From: JANNWF01 sp041675805
GTDB lineage: Bacteria; Pseudomonadota; Gammaproteobacteria; Xanthomonadales; Xanthomonadaceae
Direction of reading: 5' to 3'
Assembly: GCA_041675805.1 (NCBI GenBank)
Contig: JBAYTD010000054.1
Location: 1 to 17,765 of the forward strand
Length of the DNA: 17,765 nt
In this document: positions 1 to 9,881 of the stretch, one piece after another
Layout: the number at the start of each line of letters is the position of its first letter
Position numbering within the stretch: the stretch's first letter is position 1
The notes under the pieces: model-generated
What the model was told of the DNA's origin: nothing
Seen by the model: only the letters and a program-made list of their open reading frames with translations
The model's database searches: none
Position numbers and translations under genes: made by a program

Positions 1-30
1 CAGCAGCACCAGGAAGATGTCCAGCGTCAC
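1..30 (-). CDS. Possible 5' end of an unidentified gene running off the window
   Basis: Reading leftwards from a GTG at 30-28, the ten visible codons give (M)TLDIFLVLL, a hydrophobic start like the first transmembrane segment of an inner-membrane protein. A purine-rich GGAAGG (complement of 37-42) lies six bases upstream and would serve as ribosome binding site. Too little is visible to name a family. The call rests on the ribosome binding site and the hydrophobic start only and could be chance. Confidence 0.35.
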   Translation of the reverse strand, partial: MTLDIFLVLL

Positions 31-201
31 GTCACCCCTTCCACGATGTTTCCAACACACAACCCCATGACGGACGGCCCGTCGCCGGCGCGCAAGCATC
101 CGCCCGCAGCGACGGCGAAGTCAAACGAAACGGCCGCTCGCGTACCCGTCAGTTCGAAAGCAAGGAATGCCGACAAGCGCGGTGGCGGCGCAGGGCACGG
201 C

Positions 202-477
202 TCACAACGCAAACCGCTCCCGCAGGATCGTGTTCACCCGCGTCTGCCAGCCGGGGCCGGTGGCGCGCAGCACGGCCAGCAGGTCGGGATCGAGGCGCAG
301 CTTGACGGCCTCTTTCGGCGCGGCCTTCGGCGGGCGGCCCATCCGCACCGTCGGCTTGGCGGCCTTCCATTGCGTGGCAGTCAGCGGCTTGGCATCGGCA
401 TCGGCCAACGCTGCGGCGCGGATGGCCTTGTCCTCGGCCACGGTGGGAATGATGGTTCCGGCTTTAAGTTTCGGCAT
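202..477 (-). CDS. brnA: BrnA-family antitoxin (DUF4415-like)
   Basis: A 91-residue protein resembling BrnA-type antitoxins, which bind and neutralise the ribonuclease toxin BrnT and repress their own operon. Residues 1-46 are Ala/Lys-rich and low in complexity. A basic GRPPK motif at 47-51 precedes a segment (about 59-90) starting KLRLDPDLLAVLRATGPGWQTR, matching the ribbon-helix-helix DNA-binding end of this family: a short beta strand followed by two helices. The ATG at 477-475 lies inside the last codons of the upstream brnT frame, a 14-base overlap typical of translationally coupled brnTA pairs. The reading frame is complete and looks undamaged although its toxin partner is broken. The family call is by recognition of the sequence pattern; no search was run. 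Confidence 0.8.
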   Translation of the reverse strand: MPKLKAGTIIPTVAEDKAIRAAALADADAKPLTATQWKAAKPTVRMGRPPKAAPKEAVKLRLDPDLLAVLRATGPGWQTRVNTILRERFAL

Positions 478-729
478 AGCGTTTCACCTTTTGGCGGGTT
501 GCCTTGCGCAGGCTGATGATGCGGCGGGTTTCATCCCGGTCGACGAAGGCCACGAAGTAGAGCGTCAGGTCGATGTAACCGATGCCGCACTCGCGCTCTT
601 CACCGTATTCCTTGCGAGTGTCCAGCCACGTCAGAGCGGTCTCCCACTCGAAACCCACGGCGGCAGACAGCGCGCGCCATGCTTGGCGCGATTGCTTTCG
701 TCCTTGGCCGTGTCTTAGCTGATTTCCAT
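464..729 (-). pseudogene. brnT: Degraded BrnT-family ribonuclease toxin gene
   Basis: The C-terminal part, read in one frame to the TAA at 466-464, is unmistakably BrnT-like: GFEWETALTWLDTRKEYGE followed by a beta strand and then RRIISLRKATRQKVKRY. The expected N-terminus is in a different frame, starting ATG at 729-727 and reading MEIS, a TAA stop (717-715), then DTAKDESNRAKHG. Intact relatives have an aromatic residue, usually Tyr, where the stop lies. The two frames join only if one base is restored within the CGCGCG run at about 671-678. The gene therefore carries a nonsense mutation at codon 5 and a one-base deletion near codon 18. A shorter C-terminal product from an internal GTG is possible but would lack the N-terminal part of the fold. 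The downstream antitoxin gene is intact. Confidence 0.75.
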
Positions 730-744
730 GGCACTTATTGTGCC
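730..744. promoter_or_regulatory. Small inverted repeat abutting the brnT start, possible operator
   Basis: GGCAC-TTATT-GTGCC is a perfect 5-bp inverted repeat around a 5-base centre, directly next to the ATG of the brnT remnant. BrnA proteins are known to autoregulate through palindromes in the brnTA promoter, so this is a candidate operator. No convincing -35/-10 pair was found beside it. The rest of 745-953 contains no gene I can recognise. Confidence 0.3.
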
Positions 745-953
745 CCATAAAGTCGGATCGTCGAACGCTTCCGACAAGGAACGAGCAAGCATGACTCCAG
801 CTCTTTCCCTCCGCCCTGCCAGCGCGAAAGCATCGACGCCGTCTGGGCCTCCATGCGCGCGGGCAAAGAAGCCATCGACCGCGATTCTTCGCCGAAGCGC
901 CACAGCCACGAAGCAGCCCCCGGCACCGTCCACCCAGATCGGGACAACCAACG

Positions 954-980
954 AAAAGGCCGCCCTGTCGAGGCGGCCTT
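954..980 (-). terminator. Rho-independent terminator of tRNA-Thr
   Basis: AAGGCCGCC (956-964) pairs perfectly over 9 bp with GGCGGCCTT (972-980) around a 7-base loop. Read on the minus strand, the hairpin starts 12 bases after the CCA end of the tRNA and is followed by TTTTCGTT, a fair U-tract. Orientation and spacing fit termination of the tRNA transcript. Confidence 0.85.
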
Positions 981-992
981 GCATGACCTGGC

Positions 993-1068
<76 letters not shown>

Positions 1069-1085
1069 ATTCGGCAGGGGGCGGG

Positions 1086-1114
1086 AGTGTAGGCGCAGCA
1101 TCGGCGGCGGTCAA
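1086..1114 (-). promoter_or_regulatory. Promoter of tRNA-Thr
   Basis: On the minus strand, TTGACC (complement of 1109-1114) and TACACT (complement of 1086-1091) are separated by exactly 17 bases, close matches to sigma-70 -35 and -10 boxes. The stretch after the -10 box is very GC-rich, the discriminator type associated with stringent control of stable RNA genes. Transcription would start roughly 10 bases before the mature tRNA 5' end. Confidence 0.8.
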
Positions 1115-1183
1115 TGCGAAGCGCGGTTTCGGAGCGCGTTGCCGCCTTGCCGACGGGGCATGAATGCGATCCGGGATGCGGTG

Positions 1184-1207
1184 TAGAATCCTTACTTCGT
1201 ATTACTT
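1184..1207 (+). promoter_or_regulatory. Candidate vapBC promoter -10 box with paired direct repeats
   Basis: TAGAAT at 1184-1189 is a good -10 box about 30 bases before the vapB ATG; a matching -35 box is not clear. Immediately after it, TTACTT occurs twice (1192-1197 and 1202-1207) with a 10-base period, placing both copies on one face of the helix at the expected transcription start. VapB antitoxins repress their own promoters, so this may be the operator. That role is inference. Confidence 0.4.
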
Positions 1208-1219
1208 TTGGAGTATGCG

Positions 1220-1456
1220 ATGGAAGACTTCACCGTCACCAGCAAGGGGCAAGTCACCATTCCGCGCCATATCCGGCAGAAGCTGGGTATCCATGCCGGC
1301 AGTCGGGTGCGCTTTCGCATCGTCGACAACGCCGCCCGGCTCGAAGTGGTGGCACCCGCCGCGCCAACCGCAGACAGCGGCTTCAGCCTGTTGCGCAGCC
1401 GGCGCAAGAGTGTGCCGGCGGACTTCGATCCCGCCACGCTGCTGGACTCGCCATGA
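1220..1456 (+). CDS. vapB: VapB-type antitoxin with AbrB/SpoVT DNA-binding domain
   Basis: A 78-residue protein. Residues 1-45 form a swapped-hairpin AbrB domain: EDFTVTSKGQVTIPRHIRQ, then KLGIHAGSRVRFRIVD. This is the DNA-binding module of many VapB antitoxins. The C-terminal tail (about 50-78) is the part expected to wrap the VapC toxin. The ATG at 1220 is preferred over the in-frame TTG at 1208 because GGAG at 1210-1213 lies six bases before it and the protein then begins directly with the domain. Its stop overlaps the vapC start as ATGA (1453-1456), indicating translational coupling. Role: binds VapC and, with it, represses the operon. Confidence 0.9.
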   Translation: MEDFTVTSKGQVTIPRHIRQKLGIHAGSRVRFRIVDNAARLEVVAPAAPTADSGFSLLRSRRKSVPADFDPATLLDSP

Positions 1457-1875
1457 AGGGTTGTACCGGGCTGGATACCAATGTGCTGGCGCGCTACTAC
1501 GTCGACGACGACGCCGATGCGAAGGGCGCAGCACAGCGCGAAGCGGCACGTCGGCTGATCGAGTCGGGTCGACCGCTGGCGGTGAGCAGGACGGTCCTGC
1601 TGGAACTGGAATGGGTGCTGCGCGGCTACTACGGTTTCGCGCGCACGGAAGTGGCGCAGGTGTTCGCCCACCTCATGGCGCAGCCGGCGATCCACGTCGA
1701 GGATCGCGCCAGCGTGCAGCGGGCGGTGGCCGTGCACGCTTCCGGCCTGGATTTCGCCGACGCCCTGCACCACGCCAGCTATGCCGAGTGCGCCGATATG
1801 GCGACTTTCGATGATCGCGGGTTAGCTCGACGCGCCCGCAAGCTGGGGCTGATGCCGCCAGTAGCGTTGCCGTGA
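1453..1875 (+). CDS. vapC: VapC-type PIN-domain ribonuclease toxin
   Basis: A 140-residue PIN-domain protein. The acidic metal-binding residues are all visible: Asp8 in GLDTNVLARY, Glu51 in LLELEWVLR, Asp103 in DFADALH (with Asp100), and Asp120/Asp121 in ATFDD. VapC proteins are Mg/Mn-dependent endoribonucleases, often cutting tRNAs or rRNA, and are held inactive by VapB. The start is the ATG overlapping the vapB stop. Length and residue spacing are normal and no lesion is seen, so this module looks functional, unlike the nearby brn pair. It faces the ispH gene of the neighbouring operon end to end, with 93 bases between them. The target RNA cannot be predicted from sequence. Confidence 0.92.
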   Translation: MKGCTGLDTNVLARYYVDDDADAKGAAQREAARRLIESGRPLAVSRTVLLELEWVLRGYYGFARTEVAQVFAHLMAQPAIHVEDRASVQRAVAVHASGLDFADALHHASYAECADMATFDDRGLARRARKLGLMPPVALP

Positions 1876-1936
1876 CCAGACATGGGATGGCAACAAGGAA
1901 GTCGTCACGGAAATGCACGGTTCGTGCGACCTGAAA

Positions 1937-1963
1937 CGGAAGCGAGAACGTCCCGGGCTTCCG
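1937..1963 (-). terminator. Possible terminator after ispH
   Basis: CGGAAGC (1937-1943) and GCTTCCG (1957-1963) form a 7-bp hairpin. On the minus strand it begins a few bases after the ispH stop and is followed by TTTC, a poor U-tract. It sits in the convergent gap between vapC and ispH and may serve the ribF-ispH operon. The weak U-tract keeps confidence low. Confidence 0.4.
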
Positions 1964-1968
1964 CGCCT

Positions 1969-2928
1969 TCAGTTCGTTGTGACCACCACCGGCACGCGCA
2001 GGGCCTTGGGCAGGGCGAAGGTCATGTCTTCGGGTTCGCCGTGCAGTTCCCGCACGATGCCGCCGCCGAGGGCTTTCAGGCGTTCGATGGTGCCACGTAC
2101 CAGCACTTCCGGGGCGGAGGCACCGGCGGTGACGCCGATGCGGGTCTTGCCGGTCAGCCATGCCGGGTCGATGTCGTCGGCACCGTCGATCAGGTAGGCG
2201 CGGGCACCCTGCTTTTCGGCCAGTTCGCGCAGGCGGTTGGAGTTGGAGCTGTTGACCGAGCCGACCACCAGCACCAGATCGCAGCCGCTGGCCAGTTCGC
2301 GCACGGCGTCCTGGCGGTTCTGGGTGGCGTAGCAGATGTCGTCGTGGCGCGGGCCCTGGATGGCCGGGAAGCGTTCGCGCAGGGCCTCGATCACGGCGCG
2401 GGTGTCGTCCACGGACAAGGTGGTCTGCGTGGTGTAGGCGAAGTTTTCCGGCTGCCGCACGCTCAGCCGCCAGACATCCTCGACGCTCTCGACGAGGTGG
2501 ATTTCGCCCTGCGCGCCCTCGCGCAGCCATTGACCCATGGTGCCTTCGACCTCGGGATGGCCGGCGTGGCCGATCAGCACCACGTCGCGGCCGGCGCGGC
2601 AGTGGCGCGCGACCTCCATGTGGACCTTGGTGACCAGCGGGCAGGTGGCGTCGAACACGCGCAGGCGGCGACGGTCGGCTTCGCCGCGCACCGCCTGGGA
2701 GACGCCGTGGGCGCTGAAGATGACGGTGGCGTCGTCGGGCACTTCGTCCAGTTCTTCGACGAACACCGCGCCGCGGCTGCGCAGGTCGTCGACCACGAAA
2801 CGGTTGTGGACGACCTCGTGGCGGACGTAGATCGGCGCGCCGAACAGCGACAGGGCGCGGTTGACGATCTCGATGGCGCGGTCGACGCCGGCGCAGAAGC
2901 CGCGCGGGTTGGCGAGCACGATGTCCAT
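1969..2928 (-). CDS. ispH: 4-hydroxy-3-methylbut-2-enyl diphosphate reductase
   Basis: A 319-residue IspH (LytB), the last enzyme of the MEP pathway. It reduces HMBPP to IPP and DMAPP in the cytosol using an iron-sulfur cluster. The cluster cysteines are Cys12 (PRGFCAGV), Cys96 (DATCPLV) and Cys199 (DDICYATQNRQ). The substrate-pocket residues His41, His74, His124 and Glu126 and the SVNSSNSNRL motif near 224 are present. The start MDIVLANPRGFC is the standard family N-terminus and has AGGAG seven bases upstream. It is the last gene of ribF-ileS-lspA-ispH, 18 bases after lspA. The order lspA-ispH without fkpB differs from Escherichia coli and is seen in Xanthomonadales. Length and motifs are complete. 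Confidence 0.97.
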   Translation of the reverse strand: MDIVLANPRGFCAGVDRAIEIVNRALSLFGAPIYVRHEVVHNRFVVDDLRSRGAVFVEELDEVPDDATVIFSAHGVSQAVRGEADRRRLRVFDATCPLVTKVHMEVARHCRAGRDVVLIGHAGHPEVEGTMGQWLREGAQGEIHLVESVEDVWRLSVRQPENFAYTTQTTLSVDDTRAVIEALRERFPAIQGPRHDDICYATQNRQDAVRELASGCDLVLVVGSVNSSNSNRLRELAEKQGARAYLIDGADDIDPAWLTGKTRIGVTAGASAPEVLVRGTIERLKALGGGIVRELHGEPEDMTFALPKALRVPVVVTTN

Positions 2929-2946
2929 GGCCGATCTCCTGTCAGT

Positions 2947-3461
2947 TCAGTGCGGCGTCGGTTTGCGGGTCGGCAGCAGCAGGCCGAAGGCGATCAGCCC
3001 GATGGCCCCGCCGACGATGGCGGAATCGGCGATGTTGAACGCCGGCCAGTGCCAGTCGCGCCAGTGCCAGTCGACGAAATCGACCACGTGACCATAGCGC
3101 ACGCGGTCGACCAGGTTGCCCAGCGCGCCGCCGATGATCAGGGCGTAGGGCAGCGCCTGACGCCAGTCGCCGCGCCGGGTGCGCGTCAGCCAGAAGGTCA
3201 GCAGGGCGCTGATGCCGACCGCCAGCGCGCCGAACAGCCAGCGCTGCCAGCCGCCGGCGTCGCTGAGGAAACTGAACGCCGCGCCGGTGTTGAACACCAG
3301 GGTCCAGTTCCAGAAGCCCTCGATGAAGACGACCGGCCGCCCCGGCGGCAGATGGCTCAGCGCCAGATGCTTGCTCCACAGGTCCAGCGCGATGACCACG
3401 GCGGACAGCGCCAGCCACGGCAGGGCGCTGTGGCGCGCGGTGATGACGGGCGCGTCGTTCA

Positions 3462-3462
<1 letters not shown>
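2947..3462 (-). CDS. lspA: Lipoprotein signal peptidase (signal peptidase II)
   Basis: A 171-residue inner-membrane aspartyl protease that removes signal peptides from diacylglyceryl-modified prolipoproteins. Four hydrophobic segments are visible (about 15-30, 72-92, 103-118 and 144-164). The catalytic aspartates are Asp119 in GNLVDRVRYG and Asp146 in FNIADSAI; the family motif FNTGAAFSFL is at 57-66. The ATG at 3462-3460 shares one base with the ileS stop (TGATG), so lspA is probably translated by reinitiation. Pairing with ileS is a widespread arrangement. The Trp-rich DWHWRDWHW stretch (131-139) aligns in length with other LspA proteins and is not an insertion. Confidence 0.96.
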
Positions 3463-6316
<2,854 letters not shown>

Positions 6317-6320
<4 letters not shown>

Positions 6321-7273
6321 GCGGATTTCCGGGATTGGGCGGCGGGCGCGGACAGGATGGCGCGGGCCTCGGCGGCGTCGCGGTCCATCTGCGCCACCAG
6401 GGCGGGCAGATCGTTGAAGCGTTCCTCGTCGCGCAGCTTGGCGACGAACTCCACCTCGATGCGACGACCGTACAGGTCGCCGTCGAAATCGAACAGGTGC
6501 GCCTCCAGCAGCGGCTCGACGCCCTCGATGGTGGGCCGGGTGCCAAGGCTGGCGACGCCGGGCCAGGGATGCGCGGCGACGCCGTGTACCCACACCGCGA
6601 AGATGCCGCCCAGCGCCGGACGCCGGCCGGCGAGGCGCAGGTTGGCGGTCGGATAGCCGAGCTGGCGACCGAGCTGGCGACCGCGCACCACCGTGTTGGC
6701 GATGGAATACTGACGGCCGAGCAGGCGTTCGGCGGTGGCCAGGTCGCCGGCCGCCAGCGCCTCGCGGATGGCGGAACTGGAGACGCGCCGGCTGCCGTCG
6801 AGATGATCGTCGATGACGCAGGCGGCGAAGCCGTGGATCGCGCCCTGTTCCTTCAGCAACTCGACATCGCCGCGGCGACCCTTGCCGAAGCGGAAATCGG
6901 CACCGGTCCACACCTCGCGCGCGTTCAGCCGCTGCACCAGCAGGCGTTCGATGAAGGTTTCGGCCTCCATCGCCGCCAGCGCGGCATTGAAGCGCAGCAT
7001 GCCGACCACATCGACGCCCATCGCGCGCAGGCGCTCGAAGCGGTCGCGCCAGGAGGCGATCCGCGCCGGCGCGCGCTGGCCGAGGAAGAACTCGCGCGGG
7101 ATCGGCTCGAAGGCCAGCACGGCGGCGTCGAGGTCCAGTTCGCGGGCGCGCGCAAGCGTGTGGCCGATCAGCGTCCGATGCCCCGGATGGAGGCCGTCGA
7201 ATGCGCCGATGCACACCACACTGCCGCGCGGACTGACACAGCGGCCGTCGACGTCCCGGAACAGTTCACTCAT
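6317..7273 (-). CDS. ribF: Bifunctional riboflavin kinase / FAD synthetase
   Basis: A 318-residue enzyme converting riboflavin to FMN and FMN to FAD. The N-terminal adenylyltransferase domain carries the nucleotide-binding GAFDGLHPGH (23-32; most relatives have Asn rather than Ala at 24), GADFRFGKGRRGD (124-136) and SSSAIR (165-170). The C-terminal flavokinase domain (about 185-305) carries GYPTAN (206-211) and SLGTRPT. The ATG at 7273-7271 has no Shine-Dalgarno sequence. A near-consensus -10 box ends only seven bases before it, which suggests a leaderless message. It is the first gene of ribF-ileS-lspA-ispH; its stop overlaps the ileS GTG. The DUF3108 gene ends 60 bases upstream. Confidence 0.96.
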
Positions 7274-7280
7274 CCGCGCG

Positions 7281-7309
7281 AGTATACCTTGCGGTGCAGC
7301 ATCGGCCAG
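7281..7309 (-). promoter_or_regulatory. Promoter of the ribF operon
   Basis: On the minus strand, TATACT (complement of 7281-7286) matches the -10 consensus at five of six positions. CTGGCC (complement of 7304-7309) is a weak -35 box 17 bases upstream. Only seven bases separate the -10 box from the ribF ATG, so transcription would start at or next to the start codon. Confidence 0.55.
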
Positions 7310-7333
7310 CGCCGGCCGTGCATCGGCGCGGCG

Positions 7334-8062
7334 TCAGGAAGTCTCGATGGCGGCCAGGCGCAGCTCGTAGTTCGGCTTGCCCGGCTCGGTCTGCACCATG
7401 CGCACCGGCAGCGGCGGCAGCTCCGCCGCGTACCAGGCAGTGGTGCGGCGCTGCCGGCTCGGGCGCTCGCCGCTCAGTGGCGCGGCCAGGTAGCGGCCGG
7501 CGGGAACCTGCACCGGCTCCAGCGCCCCGCGCACGTAATCGACGCGGTCAGCCTCGCCGCGATCCAGCAGGCGATAGCTGAGCACCTCGCCGGGCCGGGC
7601 GTCGCGACCGTCCAGCGCCAGCAGCAGGTTCAGCAGCGGCGCGTTGACCGCATCGGCGGACAACGGCAACGGGCCGCGCTCCCTGACCTCGACCTGGCCG
7701 GACCAGCTTGCCTCGCCGCTGCGCCAGTCGAATATCGTGCTGACCTCGCGCCGGCCGAGACGGTTTTCGCGCCGGGTCAGGCCGCTCAACAGACGCGGAC
7801 GACCGTCGACCAGGTCGAAACGGGTTTCCTGATGCAGCGAGTAACCGGACAGCCGGGCCAGGCTGCCGCTGCCCTGGGCATCGACGCTGAGCAGCCAGCG
7901 GCCGGGGCTTTCCTCGCGCAGCATCATCCGGCTGTCTCCGCGCGGCTTGCCATCCAGATAGACCTCGTAGCGCGCCGAGAAAGCGGCCAGATCGGCGGCC
8001 GAGACGGCGACCGTCGGTGCCAGCAGGACGAGCAGGACGGCCAGCAGGACCGATGCGCGCAT
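7334..8062 (-). CDS. Exported DUF3108 family protein, function unknown
   Basis: A 242-residue protein. A hydrophobic signal peptide covers residues 1 to about 23 (MRASVLLAVLLVLLAP, then AVSA before ADLAAFSARYEVYLDG), suggesting export to the periplasm. The mature part is rich in beta strands; the opening SARYEVYLDGKPRGDSRM and the distribution of YSLHQETRF and DWRSGEASW fit the DUF3108 family. The ATG at 8062-8060 overlaps the purN stop (TGATG); the GTG just before it (8065-8063) is an equally possible start. Placement after purM-purN is familiar in Xanthomonadales, but no purine role is evident; coupling may reflect shared transcription only. Family assignment is by recognition; no molecular function can be given. 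Confidence 0.8.
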   Translation of the reverse strand: MRASVLLAVLLVLLAPTVAVSAADLAAFSARYEVYLDGKPRGDSRMMLREESPGRWLLSVDAQGSGSLARLSGYSLHQETRFDLVDGRPRLLSGLTRRENRLGRREVSTIFDWRSGEASWSGQVEVRERGPLPLSADAVNAPLLNLLLALDGRDARPGEVLSYRLLDRGEADRVDYVRGALEPVQVPAGRYLAAPLSGERPSRQRRTTAWYAAELPPLPVRMVQTEPGKPNYELRLAAIETS

Positions 8063-8760
8063 CACGCTGCGCGCTCGATCAGGCGGTCATCGTCGGCCAG
8101 TTGCCAGGGCCGCTCGATGCGCTGGCCGTCGATCAGCACCGCCGCACCGGACAGCACAACTCGGCGCTGCGCGAACAGGTCGACGCAGGCGCACAGCAAC
8201 GGATGCTCGCGAGCGAGCACGCGCGCCGACAGCCGCTCGGCATCGTCGCCGGGCAGCACCGGCACGCGGGCCTGGGCGATCAGCGGGCCGCCGTCGAGTT
8301 CGGCAGTGACGAAATGCACGCTGGCACCGTGCTCGGCGTCGCCGGCGTCGAGCGCCGCCTGATGCGTGTCGAGGCCGCGATGGCGCGGCAGCAGCGAGGG
8401 ATGGATGTTGATCATGCGCGGCGAACGACCCTCCAGGGCGCGGGCTCCGATGATGCGCATGTATCCGGCACAGACGATGAGGTCGGGCTGAACATCGTCG
8501 ACGGCGGCGAACAGCGCGTCCTCGTGCACGGCGCGCGAGGCGTACTGGCGCGGCGGCACGGCCAGCGCCGGGATGCCGGCCTCGCCGGCACGCCGCAGGA
8601 TCAGCGCGGCGGGCCGGTCGGAGAACACGCCGACCAGATCGATGGCGAGGCGGCCGGCCTGCCGCGCCGCCAGCAGCGCGGCGAAATTGCTGCCACGCCC
8701 GGAGCCCAGCACCGCCACCCGCAGCGGACGCCGGTCGCTTGCCGCAAATGCCTGCACCAC
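8062..8760 (-). CDS. purN: Phosphoribosylglycinamide formyltransferase (GART 1)
   Basis: A 232-residue PurN, which transfers a formyl group from 10-formyl-tetrahydrofolate to GAR in purine synthesis. Phosphate-binding GSGRGSN is at 19-25. The catalytic residues are Asn118 and His120 in NIHPSLLP and Asp156 in AELDGGPLI; the RHRGLDTH loop is at 126-133. The start is taken as GTG at 8760-8758, seven bases after the purM stop; TGAGG at that stop acts as ribosome binding site. A second GTG (8757-8755) follows directly, so the first residue is uncertain by one. The frame remains open far into purM, but those extra residues are a shadow. It is the middle gene of purM-purN-DUF3108. Confidence 0.95.
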   Translation of the reverse strand: MVQAFAASDRRPLRVAVLGSGRGSNFAALLAARQAGRLAIDLVGVFSDRPAALILRRAGEAGIPALAVPPRQYASRAVHEDALFAAVDDVQPDLIVCAGYMRIIGARALEGRSPRMINIHPSLLPRHRGLDTHQAALDAGDAEHGASVHFVTAELDGGPLIAQARVPVLPGDDAERLSARVLAREHPLLCACVDLFAQRRVVLSGAAVLIDGQRIERPWQLADDDRLIERAA

Positions 8761-8767
8761 GTCGGCC

Positions 8768-9814
8768 TCAGCCAATGCGCACGCGCTGGTCGCCCCGTTG
8801 CGCGACCACTTCGCCGATGCGCCGATGCGCCAGACCCAGCGCGTCCAGTTCCCCTTCCAGTGCGGCAGCGGCGGCGGGCGGCAGCACCAGCACGAAACCG
8901 ATGCCGCAGTTGAAGGTGCGCCACATCTCCTCGCGGGCGACATTGCCCTCGCGCTGCAGCCAGTCGAACACCGCCGGCAGCGCCAGCGCACCGGCGTCGA
9001 TGTCCAGCGCCAGGCCGTCGGGAATCACCCGGATGATGTTCTCGCTGAGTCCGCCGCCGGTGATGTGCGCCATGGCGTGGATGGCCGCGCCCTGCACGCC
9101 GCGCAGCAAGGACAGGACCGGCTTCACGTACAGCCGCGTCGGTGCCATCAGCGCATCGATCAGGCGCACCCCGCCGAGGTCGAGATCGGCCGGTTGACCG
9201 GCGCGGTCGTAGATGCGGCGGATCAGCGAATAGCCGTTGGAATGCGGACCGCTGGAGGCGATGCCGATCAGCAGATCGCCGGCGCGCACGCCGGAGCCGT
9301 CGCGCAGTTCGGACTTCTCCACCGCAGCGACGCAAAAACCGGCCAGGTCGTACTCGCCCGGCGCATACATGTCCGGCATCTCGGCCGTCTCGCCGCCGAT
9401 CAGCGCGCAACCGGCCTCGGCGCAGCCGTCGGCGATGCCGCCGACCACCGCAGCGGCAGTGTCGATGTCCAGCTTGCCGGTGGCGAAATAGTCGAGGAAG
9501 AACAGCGGCTCCGCGCCCTGCACCAGCACGTCGTTGACGCACATCGCGACCAGGTCGATGCCGATGCTGTCATGCCGACCCAGTTGCTGCGCCAGCTTCA
9601 GCTTGGTGCCGACGCCATCGGTCCCGGACACCAGCACCGGCTCGCGATACTTGCCGGACAGATCGAACAACGCCCCGAACCCGCCCAGCCCGCCCATCAC
9701 CTCGGGCCGGAAGGTGCGCTTGACCAGCGGCTTGATGCGCTCGACCAACGCATTGCCGGCATCGATGTCCACACCGGCGTCGCGGTAGGTCAGGGAGGAA
9801 GGTAGTTGGCTCAC
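8768..9814 (-). CDS. purM: Phosphoribosylformylglycinamidine cyclo-ligase (AIR synthetase)
   Basis: A 348-residue PurM, which closes the imidazole ring of AIR from FGAM with ATP in purine synthesis. Visible motifs are TYRDAGVDIDAGN (9-21), SGTDGVGTKL (63-72) and GGETAEMP (141-148), followed by DMYAPGEYDLAGF and, later, the glycine-rich ITGGGLSENI. The start is GTG at 9814-9812, giving (M)SQLPSSLTYRDAG; there is no strong Shine-Dalgarno sequence. Two adjoining palindromes lie directly upstream and overlap the start. A possible -10 box TAAACT lies about 30 bases upstream. It is the first gene of purM-purN-DUF3108 and points away from the repeat island at 9882-10787. Confidence 0.97.
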   Translation of the reverse strand: MSQLPSSLTYRDAGVDIDAGNALVERIKPLVKRTFRPEVMGGLGGFGALFDLSGKYREPVLVSGTDGVGTKLKLAQQLGRHDSIGIDLVAMCVNDVLVQGAEPLFFLDYFATGKLDIDTAAAVVGGIADGCAEAGCALIGGETAEMPDMYAPGEYDLAGFCVAAVEKSELRDGSGVRAGDLLIGIASSGPHSNGYSLIRRIYDRAGQPADLDLGGVRLIDALMAPTRLYVKPVLSLLRGVQGAAIHAMAHITGGGLSENIIRVIPDGLALDIDAGALALPAVFDWLQREGNVAREEMWRTFNCGIGFVLVLPPAAAAALEGELDALGLAHRRIGEVVAQRGDQRVRIG

Positions 9815-9828
9815 TTCGAAGTCCGGAC
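9813..9828. promoter_or_regulatory. Two adjoining palindromes at the purM start
   Basis: ACTTCGAAGT (9813-9822) and GTCCGGAC (9821-9828) are perfect palindromes sharing two bases, overlapping the purM GTG and its immediate leader. They could be a regulator site or affect translation start. It does not look like the E. coli PurR operator. Chance remains possible because the elements are short. Confidence 0.3.
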
Positions 9829-9881
9829 GGCGGGCGAAGGGTCAAGTTTAGCGTGATGGATGGGTGGGCAAGGGTGCGGGA

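Noticed and set aside
27..212. 61-codon minus-strand open frame at the left end
   Set aside because: No ribosome binding site and no recognisable family; it overlaps the brnA end and the better supported start at 30. I see nothing else in 31-201.
3046..3077. Tandem CCAGTGCCAGTCG repeat inside lspA
   Set aside because: The encoded DWHWRDWHW segment aligns without a gap to other LspA sequences.
6659..6682. Exact 12-base tandem repeat inside ribF (encoding RQLG twice)
   Set aside because: The protein has the same length here as other RibF proteins, so it is not an insertion.
6321..7214. N-terminal extension of ileS through ribF
   Set aside because: The extra residues are a low-complexity Arg/Ala-rich shadow of ribF; the GTG at 6320 gives the standard IleS N-terminus.
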